Shown one piece after another: positions 46,901 to 56,174 of a stretch of 64,000 bases of DNA. Every line of letters starts with the position of its first letter. Positions within the stretch are counted from its first letter, which is position 1. The stretch comes from Geoanaerobacter pelophilus (GTDB lineage Bacteria; Desulfobacterota; Desulfuromonadia; Geobacterales; DSM-12255). The DNA is taken from assembly GCF_018476885.1 (NCBI RefSeq), contig NZ_JAHCVJ010000001.1, forward strand, positions 620,001 through 684,000. Reading direction: 5' to 3'. The notes under the pieces were generated by a model that saw nothing but the letters and a program-made list of their open reading frames with translations, was not told the DNA's origin and searched no databases. A program made the translations under genes and the position numbers.

Positions 46901-48882
46901 AACAGTCTAGTCACTACCAGAAACTGATTCAGCAGATAACCACTGCCGAAGGCCATGAATGTCACAAAAGCCCCAATTGCCAGAGAAACTGTCCAGCCGC
47001 GCTCCTTCTTCATAATCAGGAACTGGGCTACGCATGGTATGAACAAAGTCAGTGTTACTGCAGCTACCGTAAGCTGCCTCGCGTCAAGTATACCCTTGGT
47101 CTGCAGGTCGTAAAGTCCTGCAGCGCCATAATCTCTCCGAAAAAACCCGAAAATGAACGCCACGGTAACCTCCTTGGGCAACCCGAGGAGGTTCATGAGC
47201 GGAGTGAGCCAGTCAATAAGCTTTACGAAGAAGTTGGTGATCTTGCCGAGCCATAACAGTATCGACGCCAGGACGAACAGTGGCAGAATCTCCAGGAAAT
47301 ACCACTGCATCCGGGTGTAGGTCTTGGTCAGGATGTTTGATAACTGCGGCATCCTCATCGGCGGAAGTTCCATGTAAAACATCGGGGTTTCGCCCGGCAT
47401 AAGCCTGGCCGCGAGAAAACCTATCACTAGAAAAATCAGGAGCAGGCAGGCGCCCCAGACCAGAAGTGTCGCCGGATTTTTCGATAGTATGGACAAAATC
47501 ACCCCAAGCTGCGCCGAGCACGGAATTGCCAGCGCCAGCAACAATGTGGCAATCACCCGCTCCCTGACCGTTTCCAGGGTCCGGGTAACCATCGTTGCCA
47601 TGGTATCGCAGCCGAAGCCGAGAACCATTGGGATAACCGCCCGGCCGGTAAGCCCTATTTTCTTAAAGATCCGGTCAACCAGAAGTGCCAGGCGGGGGAA
47701 ATAGCCACTGTCCTCAAGTAGCGAGAAAAACAGGAAAAAAGTGGCGACAATCGGCAGAATTATGCCCACTGCGTAGCGGAGCCCCAAGGTTATGATGCCA
47801 TATTCTCCGACCAAAAGTTCCTGAATTGCCCACCACGGAACCAGTCTCTTGACCACGTCAATTATCCATGGGTTAAAAAATCCTTCAAACACCTTCCCTT
47901 CCAGCAGATCCACCAGTGTCCCAGCGCCAAAATCACCAACAAACTTGTAAAGTCCAAAATACAGGACGATCAAAAGCAAAGGGATCCCGGTTGCCGGTCG
48001 CACGGCCAGGATCGACAACCGCTCGCCATTGGTAACCATACGCTTATCAGGCAACTGCAAAACGCCATGGATAATCCCCTTAACGATCCCCTTCCACTCC
48101 AGTGAAAGATCAAGATTGAAGGTTTCTCGCCGGGTAAAGGCAATCTCTTTTACCACTTCCTCGATTGAAGGGTAGCCTCCCCCCTCCTTTTCCCTGACTA
48201 GAGCAGCAACCTCATCGTCACGCTGCAGCAAAAGGAGAGCAAGCGAGCGCTTTGACAAGGGGTAATCTCCGCGCAACTGGCCGGCAACCCTTTCGATGTC
48301 CCGTTCCAGCGTCGGGCTGTACCTGACTGAAGATCGGCCAACCTCCCCAAAAGAGGATATGGCATCGCGGATAGCATCCAAGCCGCGCTTTCTGGCTGTA
48401 GCAGCACCAATAGCCTGCACTCCCAGTTTTTGGGAAAGCTGCTGAAAGTCTATCGTCAAACCAAGCCGCTCAGCCTCATCCATGATATTGACAACCAGGA
48501 CAACCGGCAATCCAGCATCAATGAGCTGCAGAGTCATTGGCAGCATCCGCTCTAAATTGCGGCCATCCACGACATGTAGCACCACGTCTGGTCTTTCTGT
48601 AAGGAGGATTTCGCGTGCCACCCGCTCTTCTTCAGTAATCGGCAGTAAAGCATACATGCCGGGGGTATCTATTATTTCAAAACCCTCGCCATTGATCTGC
48701 GCCGAACCTCGGGAAACCTCAACCGAGGTGCCGGGATAGTTAGACACCGTAACATAGGCCCCGGTGAGGGCATTGAAAAGAGCACTTTTGCCGACATTCG
48801 GGTTGCCGACAAGCGCAACCCGCTTGCGTGATTTCATTTCTGAAGAGTTCTCAGTAGCATTTTTTCCGGATAACAAGGACAT
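46897..48882 (-). CDS. feoB: Ferrous iron transporter FeoB
   Basis: This inner-membrane Fe(II) importer of 661 residues has an N-terminal G domain. GNPNVGKSALFN is the P-loop, NYPGTSVE the switch I region, DTPGMYAL G3 and NIMDEAERLG G4. A helical GDI-like region follows to about 260. The membrane part carries two GATE-like repeats and an FFRRDYGAAGLY motif. The ATG at 48882 has AGAGGA nine bases ahead; a TTG six codons upstream is the alternative. A Fur-box-like dyad lies 31 bases upstream. Confidence 0.95.
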   Translation of the reverse strand: MSLLSGKNATENSSEMKSRKRVALVGNPNVGKSALFNALTGAYVTVSNYPGTSVEVSRGSAQINGEGFEIIDTPGMYALLPITEEERVAREILLTERPDVVLHVVDGRNLERMLPMTLQLIDAGLPVVLVVNIMDEAERLGLTIDFQQLSQKLGVQAIGAATARKRGLDAIRDAISSFGEVGRSSVRYSPTLERDIERVAGQLRGDYPLSKRSLALLLLQRDDEVAALVREKEGGGYPSIEEVVKEIAFTRRETFNLDLSLEWKGIVKGIIHGVLQLPDKRMVTNGERLSILAVRPATGIPLLLIVLYFGLYKFVGDFGAGTLVDLLEGKVFEGFFNPWIIDVVKRLVPWWAIQELLVGEYGIITLGLRYAVGIILPIVATFFLFFSLLEDSGYFPRLALLVDRIFKKIGLTGRAVIPMVLGFGCDTMATMVTRTLETVRERVIATLLLALAIPCSAQLGVILSILSKNPATLLVWGACLLLIFLVIGFLAARLMPGETPMFYMELPPMRMPQLSNILTKTYTRMQWYFLEILPLFVLASILLWLGKITNFFVKLIDWLTPLMNLLGLPKEVTVAFIFGFFRRDYGAAGLYDLQTKGILDARQLTVAAVTLTLFIPCVAQFLIMKKERGWTVSLAIGAFVTFMAFGSGYLLNQFLVVTRLL

Positions 48883-48912
48883 CAGGGTAATTCCTCTCAA
48901 ACATATTGCTCT

Positions 48913-48927
48913 TGAAAATCATTTTCA
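48913..48927. promoter_or_regulatory. Fur-box-like dyad ahead of feoB
   Basis: TGAAAATCATTTTCA is a perfect 7-1-7 inverted repeat, the core form of Fur sites. It lies between the fur stop and the feoB start and would give iron-dependent repression of feoB. Confidence 0.75.
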
Positions 48928-48945
48928 CTTATTGTGCAAAATAAA

Positions 48946-49377
48946 TCACGCCTTGCATTTGGCGCAAACACCATACAACTCAAGCTTGTGGTTCTCAATC
49001 TGGAAGCCGTGCGCAGCGGCCACATCCTGCTGCAACTGCTCAATAGTCTCGTTCTCGAACTCGATAATCGTACCGCACCTGGTACAGACCAGATGGTCGT
49101 GATGCTCACCTTCGTTGGCATGTTCATAGCGGGTCTGACCGTCGCCAAACTGAATCTCGCGCGCAATGCCGGATTCAGCAAACAGCTTGAGAGTCCTGTA
49201 AACTGTTGCATAGCCTATGTTAGGGTTCTTAGTGCGAAGCTTAAGATACAACTCCTCAATACTGATATGCCTGCTGGAAGAGAGAAAACAGTCGAGAATG
49301 ATATCCCGCTGCCGGGTGGACTTCAGCCCTTTCTGGGCAATGAACTGGCGAAACTTGTTGGTCTTTGTGTGTTTCAC
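48946..49377 (-). CDS. fur: Ferric uptake regulator Fur
   Basis: This is a 143-residue Fur-family regulator. The winged helix (about 10-80) has TRQRDIILDCFLSS, HISIEELYLKLR and IGYATVYRTLKLF. The metal and dimer domain has HHDHLVCTRCGTIIEFE with C-x2-C, and a second C-x2-C (CAKCKA) at the end. I placed the start at GTG 49377, behind a GGGGGTGGC ribosome binding site. A longer frame exists, but the promoter and a Fur-like dyad lie inside it. It is encoded directly upstream of feoB. Confidence 0.93.
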   Translation of the reverse strand: MKHTKTNKFRQFIAQKGLKSTRQRDIILDCFLSSSRHISIEELYLKLRTKNPNIGYATVYRTLKLFAESGIAREIQFGDGQTRYEHANEGEHHDHLVCTRCGTIIEFENETIEQLQQDVAAAHGFQIENHKLELYGVCAKCKA

Positions 49378-49391
49378 GCCACCCCCCTTTT

Positions 49392-49406
49392 TGAAAGTGA
49401 TTTTCA
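49392..49406. promoter_or_regulatory. Fur-box-like dyad at the fur promoter
   Basis: TGAAAGTGATTTTCA is a 7-1-7 dyad with one mismatch, close kin to the feoB site. It touches the predicted -10 box and covers the expected transcription start, which suggests fur autoregulation. Confidence 0.65.
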
Positions 49407-49434
49407 TCTTACATTTCACAATATCGTGCGTCAA
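49406..49434 (-). promoter_or_regulatory. Predicted sigma-70 promoter of fur
   Basis: On the minus strand TTGACG (49434-49429) and TAAGAT (49411-49406) are 17 bases apart. Initiation near 49399 lies inside the Fur-like dyad and about 22 bases ahead of the GTG start. Confidence 0.55.
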
Positions 49435-49593
49435 GTATTAATTCTGTAAATGTAAAATTACAACTATAGTCTCACACACCGGAGTAGCATCTGCCACGGG
49501 TGTAGCTTAATTGCAACAATGGTAATATTTTTTCCTTGTGGTAAATACTTTACCGTACTCCAAACTAAAAACCGCCTGAAGGCGGGGAGCCAC

Positions 49594-52221
49594 ATGGCCT
49601 TTGCGAGACTCTACAACCCGGTATCACTCATTGTCGCATGCATGCTTTGTTTAGCCATGCTTGGCTTAACCAAGACAGCATATGCTTTGGAGAAGGCTAC
49701 TGTGCAGCTCAAATGGCTGCACCATTTCCAATTTGCCGGGTATTATGCCGCCCTTGACAAAGGCTTCTACCGGGATGCCGGTCTGGATGTTTCAATAATT
49801 GAAGGCGGACCGACTACAGAGGTGGAAAAACTCGTCGCGGCAGGACGTGCCGATTTTGGCGTCGGAACATCTGCATTATTGCTGCATAACGCCCATGGCG
49901 AAGATTTTGTTGTTCTTGGCCAGGTGTTTCAGCATTCGCCAGCCGTTTTTCTGACCCCTCGCAAAACAGGTATCCGTACGATTGCCGATATGGCTGGGCG
50001 TAGATTTATGTACTCTAGCCAGCATGGTGACATGCTCGCTCTTTTGAGAAAACATGGAATAGAAGAAGACGACTTTACACCGATTGATCATCAGGGAGAC
50101 CCGTACGATCTGATCAATGGCAAGGCCGATGTCATGCTTGCCTACAGCTTTAATGAGCCATTTATCCTTGAACAGTCAGGAGAGGCATATTTCACGTTTT
50201 CACCATTAACCAATGGTATCGATTTCTACGGAGACAATTTCTTTACCACACGCAAGCTCGCCAAGGATCGTCCTGAATATGTCAAAGCGTTCCGGGAGGC
50301 CACGCTCAAAGGGTGGCGCTACGCGTTGGACAACAAAGCAGAAATTTCAGACCTGATCCTTTCCAAATATTCAAAAGTTAAAAGCAAAGAGTGGCTGATG
50401 TTTGAGGCCAATCAACTGTACACACTTATCCAGCCCGAACTGGTCGAGCTGGGGTACCAAAATCCGGCACGCTGGAAACACATTAGCCAGACATTTGTCG
50501 GCCTGGGCATGCTCCCTTCTGGATTCGATCCTACACCAATCATCTACAACCCGAGCCCGCCAAGGGATTATCGCATACTGATAATGTCTATCGCAGTTGC
50601 CACGCTAATTATAACTGTGTTGAGCGGATTGGTAATTACTTTCAGAAGACTCAACCGGCAACTGTCCAATACCCACAGAGAATTGGAACATAACATTGGC
50701 CAACTACGCGTCTTATTTGAAACATCAATGGCCGGTATCTTGACGTGCGACCCGACAGGACGGATCACCATTGCCAACAAGCGAATGGAAGAAATGTTTG
50801 GCTACAGTACGGCTGAGCTCATCGGTTTCCCCTACCCGGAACTGGTACATCCCGATCAGAAAACCTTCGGCACTGACCTCATGCATCAGATTCTGTCTAA
50901 GAAAATTGATCATGTCAGCACTGAACGCCACTATATCCGCAAGGACGGGACCGATTTCTACGGCTATATATCCGTGCGCCGTCACGAAGATGCCAATGGC
51001 GACCTCATAAGCCTGGTATGCCACATATCAGATATCACTGAACTTAAACGAGCTGAACAGGATCAGCTATACCTGGAAAAGCAGTTCCTGCATGCCCAAA
51101 AACTTGAAAGCCTTGGGGTGCTTGCTGGGGGTATCGCCCATGATTTCAACAATCTGCTCACCGGAATCCTCGGCAATATTTCTTATGCCAGGATGTTGCT
51201 CGATGAATCCCATAAGGCGCACAAGATTCTCCTTGAAGCAGAAAAGGCCTCTCAGCGAGCATCCGGGCTTACCCAGCAGTTGCTGACCTTTGCCAAAGGG
51301 AGCCAGCCGATAAAAAAAGTCGCCTCAGCCAAACAGTTGATAGAATCGGCTACTTCGCTGGTTCTGAGTGGCTCAAAGGTAAAATGTTCCGTAGTGCTTC
51401 CGGATACCATTAATGCGCTTGAAGTAGACGAGGGGCAGATATTTCAGGCATTCCACAACATCATTATCAATGCGGTTCAGGCAATGCCGGATGGCGGCAT
51501 ATTGTCCATCTGCGCAGAAAACGCCACTGTTGACGCACAGAGCCTGCTCCCCTTGAATCCGGGTAGGTATGTCAAGTTCAGCTTTGCGGACAAAGGGCAT
51601 GGCATATCGGAAGAGAACCAGAAAAAGATTTTCGATCCGTATTTTACTACAAAAGCAGATGGAAACGGACTTGGGCTGGCTTCGGTCTACTCAATCATCG
51701 TTAAGCATGGTGGGCATATATCGGTGCGTTCAACTATCGGTATTGGTACTACCTTTGAGATTTACCTGCCGGCCACCGCTGATAGACCCGATGAACCGGC
51801 GGATGAACTACCAGCGCTGCTGGCAAAAGGGAGCAGTACCGCATCGATCCTTTTGATGGATGATGAAGTAATGATCCGGAACCTTGCAGAAGACATGCTC
51901 ACCAGCTTGGGATACCAAGTACAGACCTGTGTTAATGGGGAGGAAGCCATTTCCATGTACAAGGCTGCTCTCAAAGCAGGGACTCCATACGCTGCCGTCA
52001 TCATGGACCTTACCATTCCCGGCGGCTTGGGCGGCAGAGAGGCGGCGAAAGAGATCCTTGATTTTGACAAAAATGCGGTGATGATCGTTTCCAGCGGCTA
52101 CTCCAACGATCCGGTCATGGCTGAACATACTAAATTCGGTTTCCGGGCCGTGCTGGCCAAGCCGTATAAGGCCCATGAGATCGTAATGGTTTTAGATGAA
52201 CTGCTCAAAGTAAAGCATTGA
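49594..52221 (+). CDS. Hybrid sensor kinase with periplasmic Thi5/NMT1-like binding domain
   Basis: This 875-residue membrane protein has a signal segment (about 10-33). A periplasmic SBP domain of the Thi5/NMT1 type follows (about 36-270, starting [23 protein letters not shown]). Then come a membrane helix (about 325-348), a PAS domain (about 370-490) and HisKA ([19 protein letters not shown]). The HATPase has [13 protein letters not shown]-terminal receiver (about 755-870) carries the phospho-acceptor in VIMDLTIPG. The binding domain suggests sensing of a pyrimidine- or thiamine-like ligand, but this is inferred from homology. The ATG at 49594 has GGGGAG ahead, next to a small CCGCC-TGAA-GGCGG hairpin (49572-49585). 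Confidence 0.88.
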   Translation: MAFARLYNPVSLIVACMLCLAMLGLTKTAYALEKATVQLKWLHHFQFAGYYAALDKGFYRDAGLDVSIIEGGPTTEVEKLVAAGRADFGVGTSALLLHNAHGEDFVVLGQVFQHSPAVFLTPRKTGIRTIADMAGRRFMYSSQHGDMLALLRKHGIEEDDFTPIDHQGDPYDLINGKADVMLAYSFNEPFILEQSGEAYFTFSPLTNGIDFYGDNFFTTRKLAKDRPEYVKAFREATLKGWRYALDNKAEISDLILSKYSKVKSKEWLMFEANQLYTLIQPELVELGYQNPARWKHISQTFVGLGMLPSGFDPTPIIYNPSPPRDYRILIMSIAVATLIITVLSGLVITFRRLNRQLSNTHRELEHNIGQLRVLFETSMAGILTCDPTGRITIANKRMEEMFGYSTAELIGFPYPELVHPDQKTFGTDLMHQILSKKIDHVSTERHYIRKDGTDFYGYISVRRHEDANGDLISLVCHISDITELKRAEQDQLYLEKQFLHAQKLESLGVLAGGIAHDFNNLLTGILGNISYARMLLDESHKAHKILLEAEKASQRASGLTQQLLTFAKGSQPIKKVASAKQLIESATSLVLSGSKVKCSVVLPDTINALEVDEGQIFQAFHNIIINAVQAMPDGGILSICAENATVDAQSLLPLNPGRYVKFSFADKGHGISEENQKKIFDPYFTTKADGNGLGLASVYSIIVKHGGHISVRSTIGIGTTFEIYLPATADRPDEPADELPALLAKGSSTASILLMDDEVMIRNLAEDMLTSLGYQVQTCVNGEEAISMYKAALKAGTPYAAVIMDLTIPGGLGGREAAKEILDFDKNAVMIVSSGYSNDPVMAEHTKFGFRAVLAKPYKAHEIVMVLDELLKVKH

Positions 52222-52397
52222 ATCGATCTGCTTTAGCACAACCAACGCGAAACAGCCCATCCTTAAACCCTCTCACACATTAGAGTCTAGCCAATTGTTG
52301 CACAATTGTTCCATTTCCAACACAACTGCCGACAATCAGCTGCTAGCTTGCCCCAGCTAACACCCTATAATTACGCAGATAATCCCCTAAGCAACTA

Positions 52398-52413
52398 TGG
52401 CACAATAGTTGTT
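52398..52413 (+). promoter_or_regulatory. Candidate sigma-54 promoter of cheW
   Basis: TGGCAC-N5-TTGTT keeps the -24 element and the correct spacing of the sigma-54 class. The -12 element has TTGT instead of TTGC. Initiation near 52425 would give a leader of about 45 bases. No activator dimer site was recognised. The preceding 176 bases also contain CAATTG-N5-CAATTG (52292-52308 region). Confidence 0.4.
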
Positions 52414-52470
52414 ATTAGACTCCTAGAGAAAAGCATATGTTCACCTGCGATAGAGAAAGGGGATCAATCA

Positions 52471-52968
52471 ATGGAAACTACACAAACTTCGTCAGATAAT
52501 AAAACAGGACTTAATGCCTTGCAGATGGTTGGATTTACCGTTGGAGAAGAGGAGTTCTGTGTAGATATCCTTAAGGTGCAGGAAATAATCCGCATGGTGA
52601 AAATCACCCATATGCCTAATGCACCTGAATATGTTGAGGGGATCATCAACCTCCGCAACAGGGTGATTCCGGTCATCGATTTCCGCAAGAAAATGCACTT
52701 TTCCGAAGCTACGCAAGCAAATGATAATGATCGCAGGATTGTCGTGATTTCATTCGGCAAGACCCTGGTGGGGCTGATCGTCGATAAAGTGTCGCATGTC
52801 ATGAAAATAGCGCCGGATCAGATTACCGCCACCCCTGAAGTCATAAAGGGATATGACAGCGAATGTTTGATGGGCGTTGGTCGGGTAAACGAAAAATTGA
52901 TCGTGCTGCTGGACCTGGACAAAATGTTCAAGCAGGAAGAGACGGAACTCCTTCCACAGGCAGCTTGA
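52471..52968 (+). CDS. cheW: Chemotaxis coupling protein CheW
   Basis: This 165-residue CheW has two SH3-like subdomains, with FTVGEEEFCVDILKVQEIIR (about 18-37), EGIINLRNRVIPVIDFRKK (about 55-73) and LIVDKVSHVMKI (about 102-113). CheW links MCPs to CheA. The start at 52471 has AAAGGGG ahead and was preferred over a frame open 55 codons further upstream. It lies alone, about 10 kb from the chemotaxis run at 37-42 kb. Confidence 0.92.
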   Translation: METTQTSSDNKTGLNALQMVGFTVGEEEFCVDILKVQEIIRMVKITHMPNAPEYVEGIINLRNRVIPVIDFRKKMHFSEATQANDNDRRIVVISFGKTLVGLIVDKVSHVMKIAPDQITATPEVIKGYDSECLMGVGRVNEKLIVLLDLDKMFKQEETELLPQAA

Positions 52969-52990
52969 CAGGCTCTTCGCCATAAAAACC

Positions 52991-53032
52991 AAACAAAGAG
53001 GCCGCGTCTTTTCAGATGCGGCCTCTTTGTTT
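52991..53032. terminator. Bidirectional terminator between cheW and the small membrane protein gene
   Basis: A 15-bp AAACAAAGAGGCCGC/GCGGCCTCTTTGTTT stem, extended by further pairing in the loop, has A and T tracts on either side. It serves the converging cheW (+) and 53070 (-) genes. Confidence 0.9.
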
Positions 53033-53069
53033 TTGAGAGAACACAAGAATGGAGTTCAAGGTTGGCGCA

Positions 53070-53396
53070 TCATTCCTTTCGCCTCACCTTCCAACGCACA
53101 ACCAACTGCAGCATGATATCAAGGATCACCACAGCAGTGACAATCAGCAGTAGCAAACTGTTTTGCCCAAAATATGCCATGCAGTTGAAAAACATGTACA
53201 ACGCGACAACAACTGACAGCAGTTTGCGAATGGAATTGGCAGTCCACGCCGCAGACTCCGCTTTTGCAGCTTCCATTTTACTGAGCAGCAAGGGAGCCAT
53301 GAAATAGCCGAGAGTAGCATCAACGATCACAAGCAGCGCATTCCCCAGGAATACATAGGGGATGTACTGTTCCATCAGGATATATTGAGTCAGCAT
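53070..53396 (-). CDS. Small membrane protein of unknown function
   Basis: This 108-residue protein has three hydrophobic stretches (about 12-34, 58-76 and 80-100), so three membrane helices are likely. The C-terminus is basic (RWKVRRKE). I recognise no family motif. It starts directly after the valS stop with no gap, so it is probably co-translated with valS. The ribosome binding site must lie inside valS. Confidence 0.7.
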   Translation of the reverse strand: MLTQYILMEQYIPYVFLGNALLVIVDATLGYFMAPLLLSKMEAAKAESAAWTANSIRKLLSVVVALYMFFNCMAYFGQNSLLLLIVTAVVILDIMLQLVVRWKVRRKE

Positions 53397-56063
53397 TTAC
53401 GAACCAAGCCGCTTGATCTTCTCAAGGCTCTCGACAAGCACCTCTCTCTTGCCAGTTACCTCGACCAGCTTTTCACGTTCCTTGGCAACAATCTCAGCCG
53501 GCGCGCGGTCCACAAAACTCGGGTTTTCCAGCTTTTTGGAAAACATTTCTATCTCTTTCTCGATCTTGGCAATCTCCTTCAGCAGCCGTTTCTCTTCTTC
53601 TTCAACATTCACCAGCCCTTTGAGAGGCACGAAAATCCGGACATCCCCGGCGACCTGAATCGAGGCGTCTTCCGGCTTTTCGAGATCAATCCCTATCGCC
53701 AGGTCGGCGACTCGGGCCAGAGAGACGATTGCCCCTTCATTATGCTTCATCAGCTTCATGCTGTCAGCACTGCTGCATGAAAGAATAACCGCTATCTCCC
53801 TGGAAGGAGGGACCTCCATCTCGCCGCGAATGTTCCTGATTCCGCCGATAACGGCCATCACCTTTTCCATATTGTCGGCAGCCGTTGCAAAGGAACGCTT
53901 TTCTGAATACTCAGGATACGACGCCCGCATGATACTTGGGGAATCCTTGCTCCCCGGCAGCGTCTGCCAGATCTCTTCGGTAATGAACGGCATGAACGGG
54001 TGCAACAACCTGAGTAACTGCTCCAGAGTGCTCCAGAGTACATACTGGACAACAGCCTTCCGTCCCGGGTCACTGCCGTAAAGATCCTGCTTGGACAGTT
54101 CCAGATACCAATCACAGAACTCGCTCCAGGTGAATTGATACAGTCCCATGGCCGCCTCGTTGAACCGGTATTCGGCAAGGGCCTCGCTGGTAGTCCGGGC
54201 CGTCTCGTTCAAACGGTGGATAATCCATTTATCCGCTTCAGAAAGGAGCAGATCGTCATAGTTGACGGCATCCGGATCAAAGCCGTTCAGGTTCATCAGG
54301 GCAAAGCGGGCCGCGTTCCAGACCTTGTTGCAGAAATTGCGGTAACCTGCGATGCGCTCCTCGGCCAGCTTGATGTCGCGCCCTTGGGCAGCGAAAGCGG
54401 CAAGCGTGAAGCGGAAAGCATCGGTGCCATATTGGTCAATGATGGTAAGCGGGTCAATGACATTACCCTTGGACTTGCTCATCTTCTGCCCCTGGGCATC
54501 CCTGACCAGGGCATGGATATAAACATCGCCGAACGGCACCTCATCCATGAAATGCAGACCCATCATCATCATCCTGGCAACCCAGAAGAACAGGATATCA
54601 AACCCTGTGACCAGACAGGAGGTTGGATAGAAGCTGGCGAGCAACGGGGTCTTTTCCGGCCACCCCATGGTGGAGAACGGCCAGAGCGCCGAAGAGAACC
54701 AGGTATCAAGGACATCTGTCTCCTGGCGAATCTCGTCGCTGCCGCACTTGCAGCATTTCGTCGGATCCTCCATGGCAACGGTCACTTCGCCGCAATGGTC
54801 GCAGAACCATGCCGGGATGCGATGCCCCCACCAGATCTGGCGGGAGATGCACCAGTCGCGGATGTTCTCCATCCATTCGTAATAGGTGTTTTCCCACTGT
54901 TTCGGCACGATCTTGGTCTTGCCTTCTTTAACCGCCTTATATGCGCGCTCGGCGAGCGGACTGACCTTGACATACCACTGCAGGGACAGATAAGGTTCTA
55001 CGACCGTCTTGCAGCGATAACAACCGCCAACAGCCATGGCATGATCAGCAACCTTTTCGAGCAGACCGGCCTCTTCCAGTTCGGCAACAATCCGTTTGCG
55101 CGCCTCAAAGCGGTCCATACCCTCGAACTGCCGACCAGCAGAGTTGATAATCCCGGATTCATCGAAGATATTGATCTTGTCCAGACCATGACGCAAACCG
55201 ACCTCAAAATCATTGAAGTCATGGGCAGGGGTGATCTTGACCACTCCGGTGCCGAACTCCAGGTCAACGTATTCATCCGCCACAACCGGGATTTCCCGGT
55301 TTACCAGCGGCAAAATCACTGTTTTACCAATCAGGCCGCGGTATCGCTCATCATCGGGGTGAACTGCCACAGCGGTATCGCCAAGCATGGTCTCTGGGCG
55401 AGTCGTGGCCACAACCACGAATTTTCCGGGTTCGCCGGCAACCGGGTAACGGATGTGCCAGAGATGCCCCTTCTTCTCTTCATGCTCCACCTCAATATCC
55501 GAAAGCGCGGTATGGCACCTGGGGCACCAGTTGATGAGCCGATTGTCCCGATAGATCAGGCCATCTTCATACAGCTTTACAAAGACGGTACGCACGGCTT
55601 TGGACAGCCCCTCGTCCATGGTGAACCGTTCGCGCTCCCAATCACAGGAAGCGCCCAGACGTTTCAACTGCCCGATGATCTGACCGCCTGACTCGCCCTT
55701 CCACTTCCATACTCTCTCGATGAAAGCCTCACGCCCCAGATCGTGGCGGTCCTTGCCTTCCGCGGCAAGCTGGCGTTCAACGACATTCTGGGTGGCGATC
55801 CCCGCATGGTCCGTACCGGGCATCCAAAGGACGTTGTAACCCTGCATCCGCTTCCAGCGACAAAGGATATCCTGCAGGGTGTTATTCAGGGCATGCCCCA
55901 TATGGAGCGCACCGGTGACATTGGGCGGAGGAATAACGATGCTGTAAGGCTTCTTATCGGAAGTCTCTGCTGCAGCAAAATACCCGCCTGATTCCCAATA
56001 CCGGTACCATTTTTCCTCAACAGCCTGCGGCTCGTAAACCTTTGCCAGTTCCTTCTCTGTCAT
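53397..56063 (-). CDS. valS: Valyl-tRNA synthetase
   Basis: This 888-residue class I synthetase has the HIGH-type motif PPNVTGALHMGHAL (about 47-60). KMSKSKGNVIDP (about 527-538) is the KMSKS loop. The editing domain (about 200-350) has TTRPETMLGDTAVAVHP. An anticodon-binding helical domain and a C-terminal coiled coil (about 820-885) complete the usual architecture. The zinc-like CKCGSDE segment is near 460. Length is typical for bacterial ValRS. Confidence 0.97.
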   Translation of the reverse strand: MTEKELAKVYEPQAVEEKWYRYWESGGYFAAAETSDKKPYSIVIPPPNVTGALHMGHALNNTLQDILCRWKRMQGYNVLWMPGTDHAGIATQNVVERQLAAEGKDRHDLGREAFIERVWKWKGESGGQIIGQLKRLGASCDWERERFTMDEGLSKAVRTVFVKLYEDGLIYRDNRLINWCPRCHTALSDIEVEHEEKKGHLWHIRYPVAGEPGKFVVVATTRPETMLGDTAVAVHPDDERYRGLIGKTVILPLVNREIPVVADEYVDLEFGTGVVKITPAHDFNDFEVGLRHGLDKINIFDESGIINSAGRQFEGMDRFEARKRIVAELEEAGLLEKVADHAMAVGGCYRCKTVVEPYLSLQWYVKVSPLAERAYKAVKEGKTKIVPKQWENTYYEWMENIRDWCISRQIWWGHRIPAWFCDHCGEVTVAMEDPTKCCKCGSDEIRQETDVLDTWFSSALWPFSTMGWPEKTPLLASFYPTSCLVTGFDILFFWVARMMMMGLHFMDEVPFGDVYIHALVRDAQGQKMSKSKGNVIDPLTIIDQYGTDAFRFTLAAFAAQGRDIKLAEERIAGYRNFCNKVWNAARFALMNLNGFDPDAVNYDDLLLSEADKWIIHRLNETARTTSEALAEYRFNEAAMGLYQFTWSEFCDWYLELSKQDLYGSDPGRKAVVQYVLWSTLEQLLRLLHPFMPFITEEIWQTLPGSKDSPSIMRASYPEYSEKRSFATAADNMEKVMAVIGGIRNIRGEMEVPPSREIAVILSCSSADSMKLMKHNEGAIVSLARVADLAIGIDLEKPEDASIQVAGDVRIFVPLKGLVNVEEEEKRLLKEIAKIEKEIEMFSKKLENPSFVDRAPAEIVAKEREKLVEVTGKREVLVESLEKIKRLGS

Positions 56064-56090
56064 ACCTTACCTCGTAACTCTGCACGATAA

Positions 56091-56113
56091 TAAAAAAGGG
56101 GATTTGCATCCCC
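56091..56113 (-). terminator. Rho-independent terminator after the receiver gene
   Basis: The minus strand reads GGGGAT-N4-ATCCCC followed by six T residues. It lies about 60 bases beyond the receiver-protein stop and ahead of valS, which must then have its own promoter or use read-through. Confidence 0.8.
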
Positions 56114-56137
56114 GTGTTCAAACAACCTTTTTCAATA

Positions 56138-56166
56138 CTCAGGAGGGCAGCGCCTGCCCTCCTGAG
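56138..56166. repeat. Perfect 13-bp hairpin downstream of the receiver gene
   Basis: CTCAGGAGGGCAG and its exact complement enclose a 3-base loop. There is no T-run on either strand. It precedes the T-run terminator at 56091-56113 on the minus strand and may protect the 3' end of the mRNA or assist termination. Confidence 0.6.
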
Positions 56167-56174
56167 CCTGGTTT

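Noticed and set aside
49494-49530. tRNA-like 5' end (GGGTGTAGCTTAATTGC)
   Set aside because: No anticodon stem, T-arm or acceptor complement follows. It lies in the leader of the hybrid kinase.
49572-49593. Possible riboswitch or RNA thermometer before the hybrid kinase
   Set aside because: Only a 5-bp CCGCC/GGCGG hairpin is visible. It does not match TPP or c-di-GMP riboswitch cores, and it only touches the ribosome binding site.
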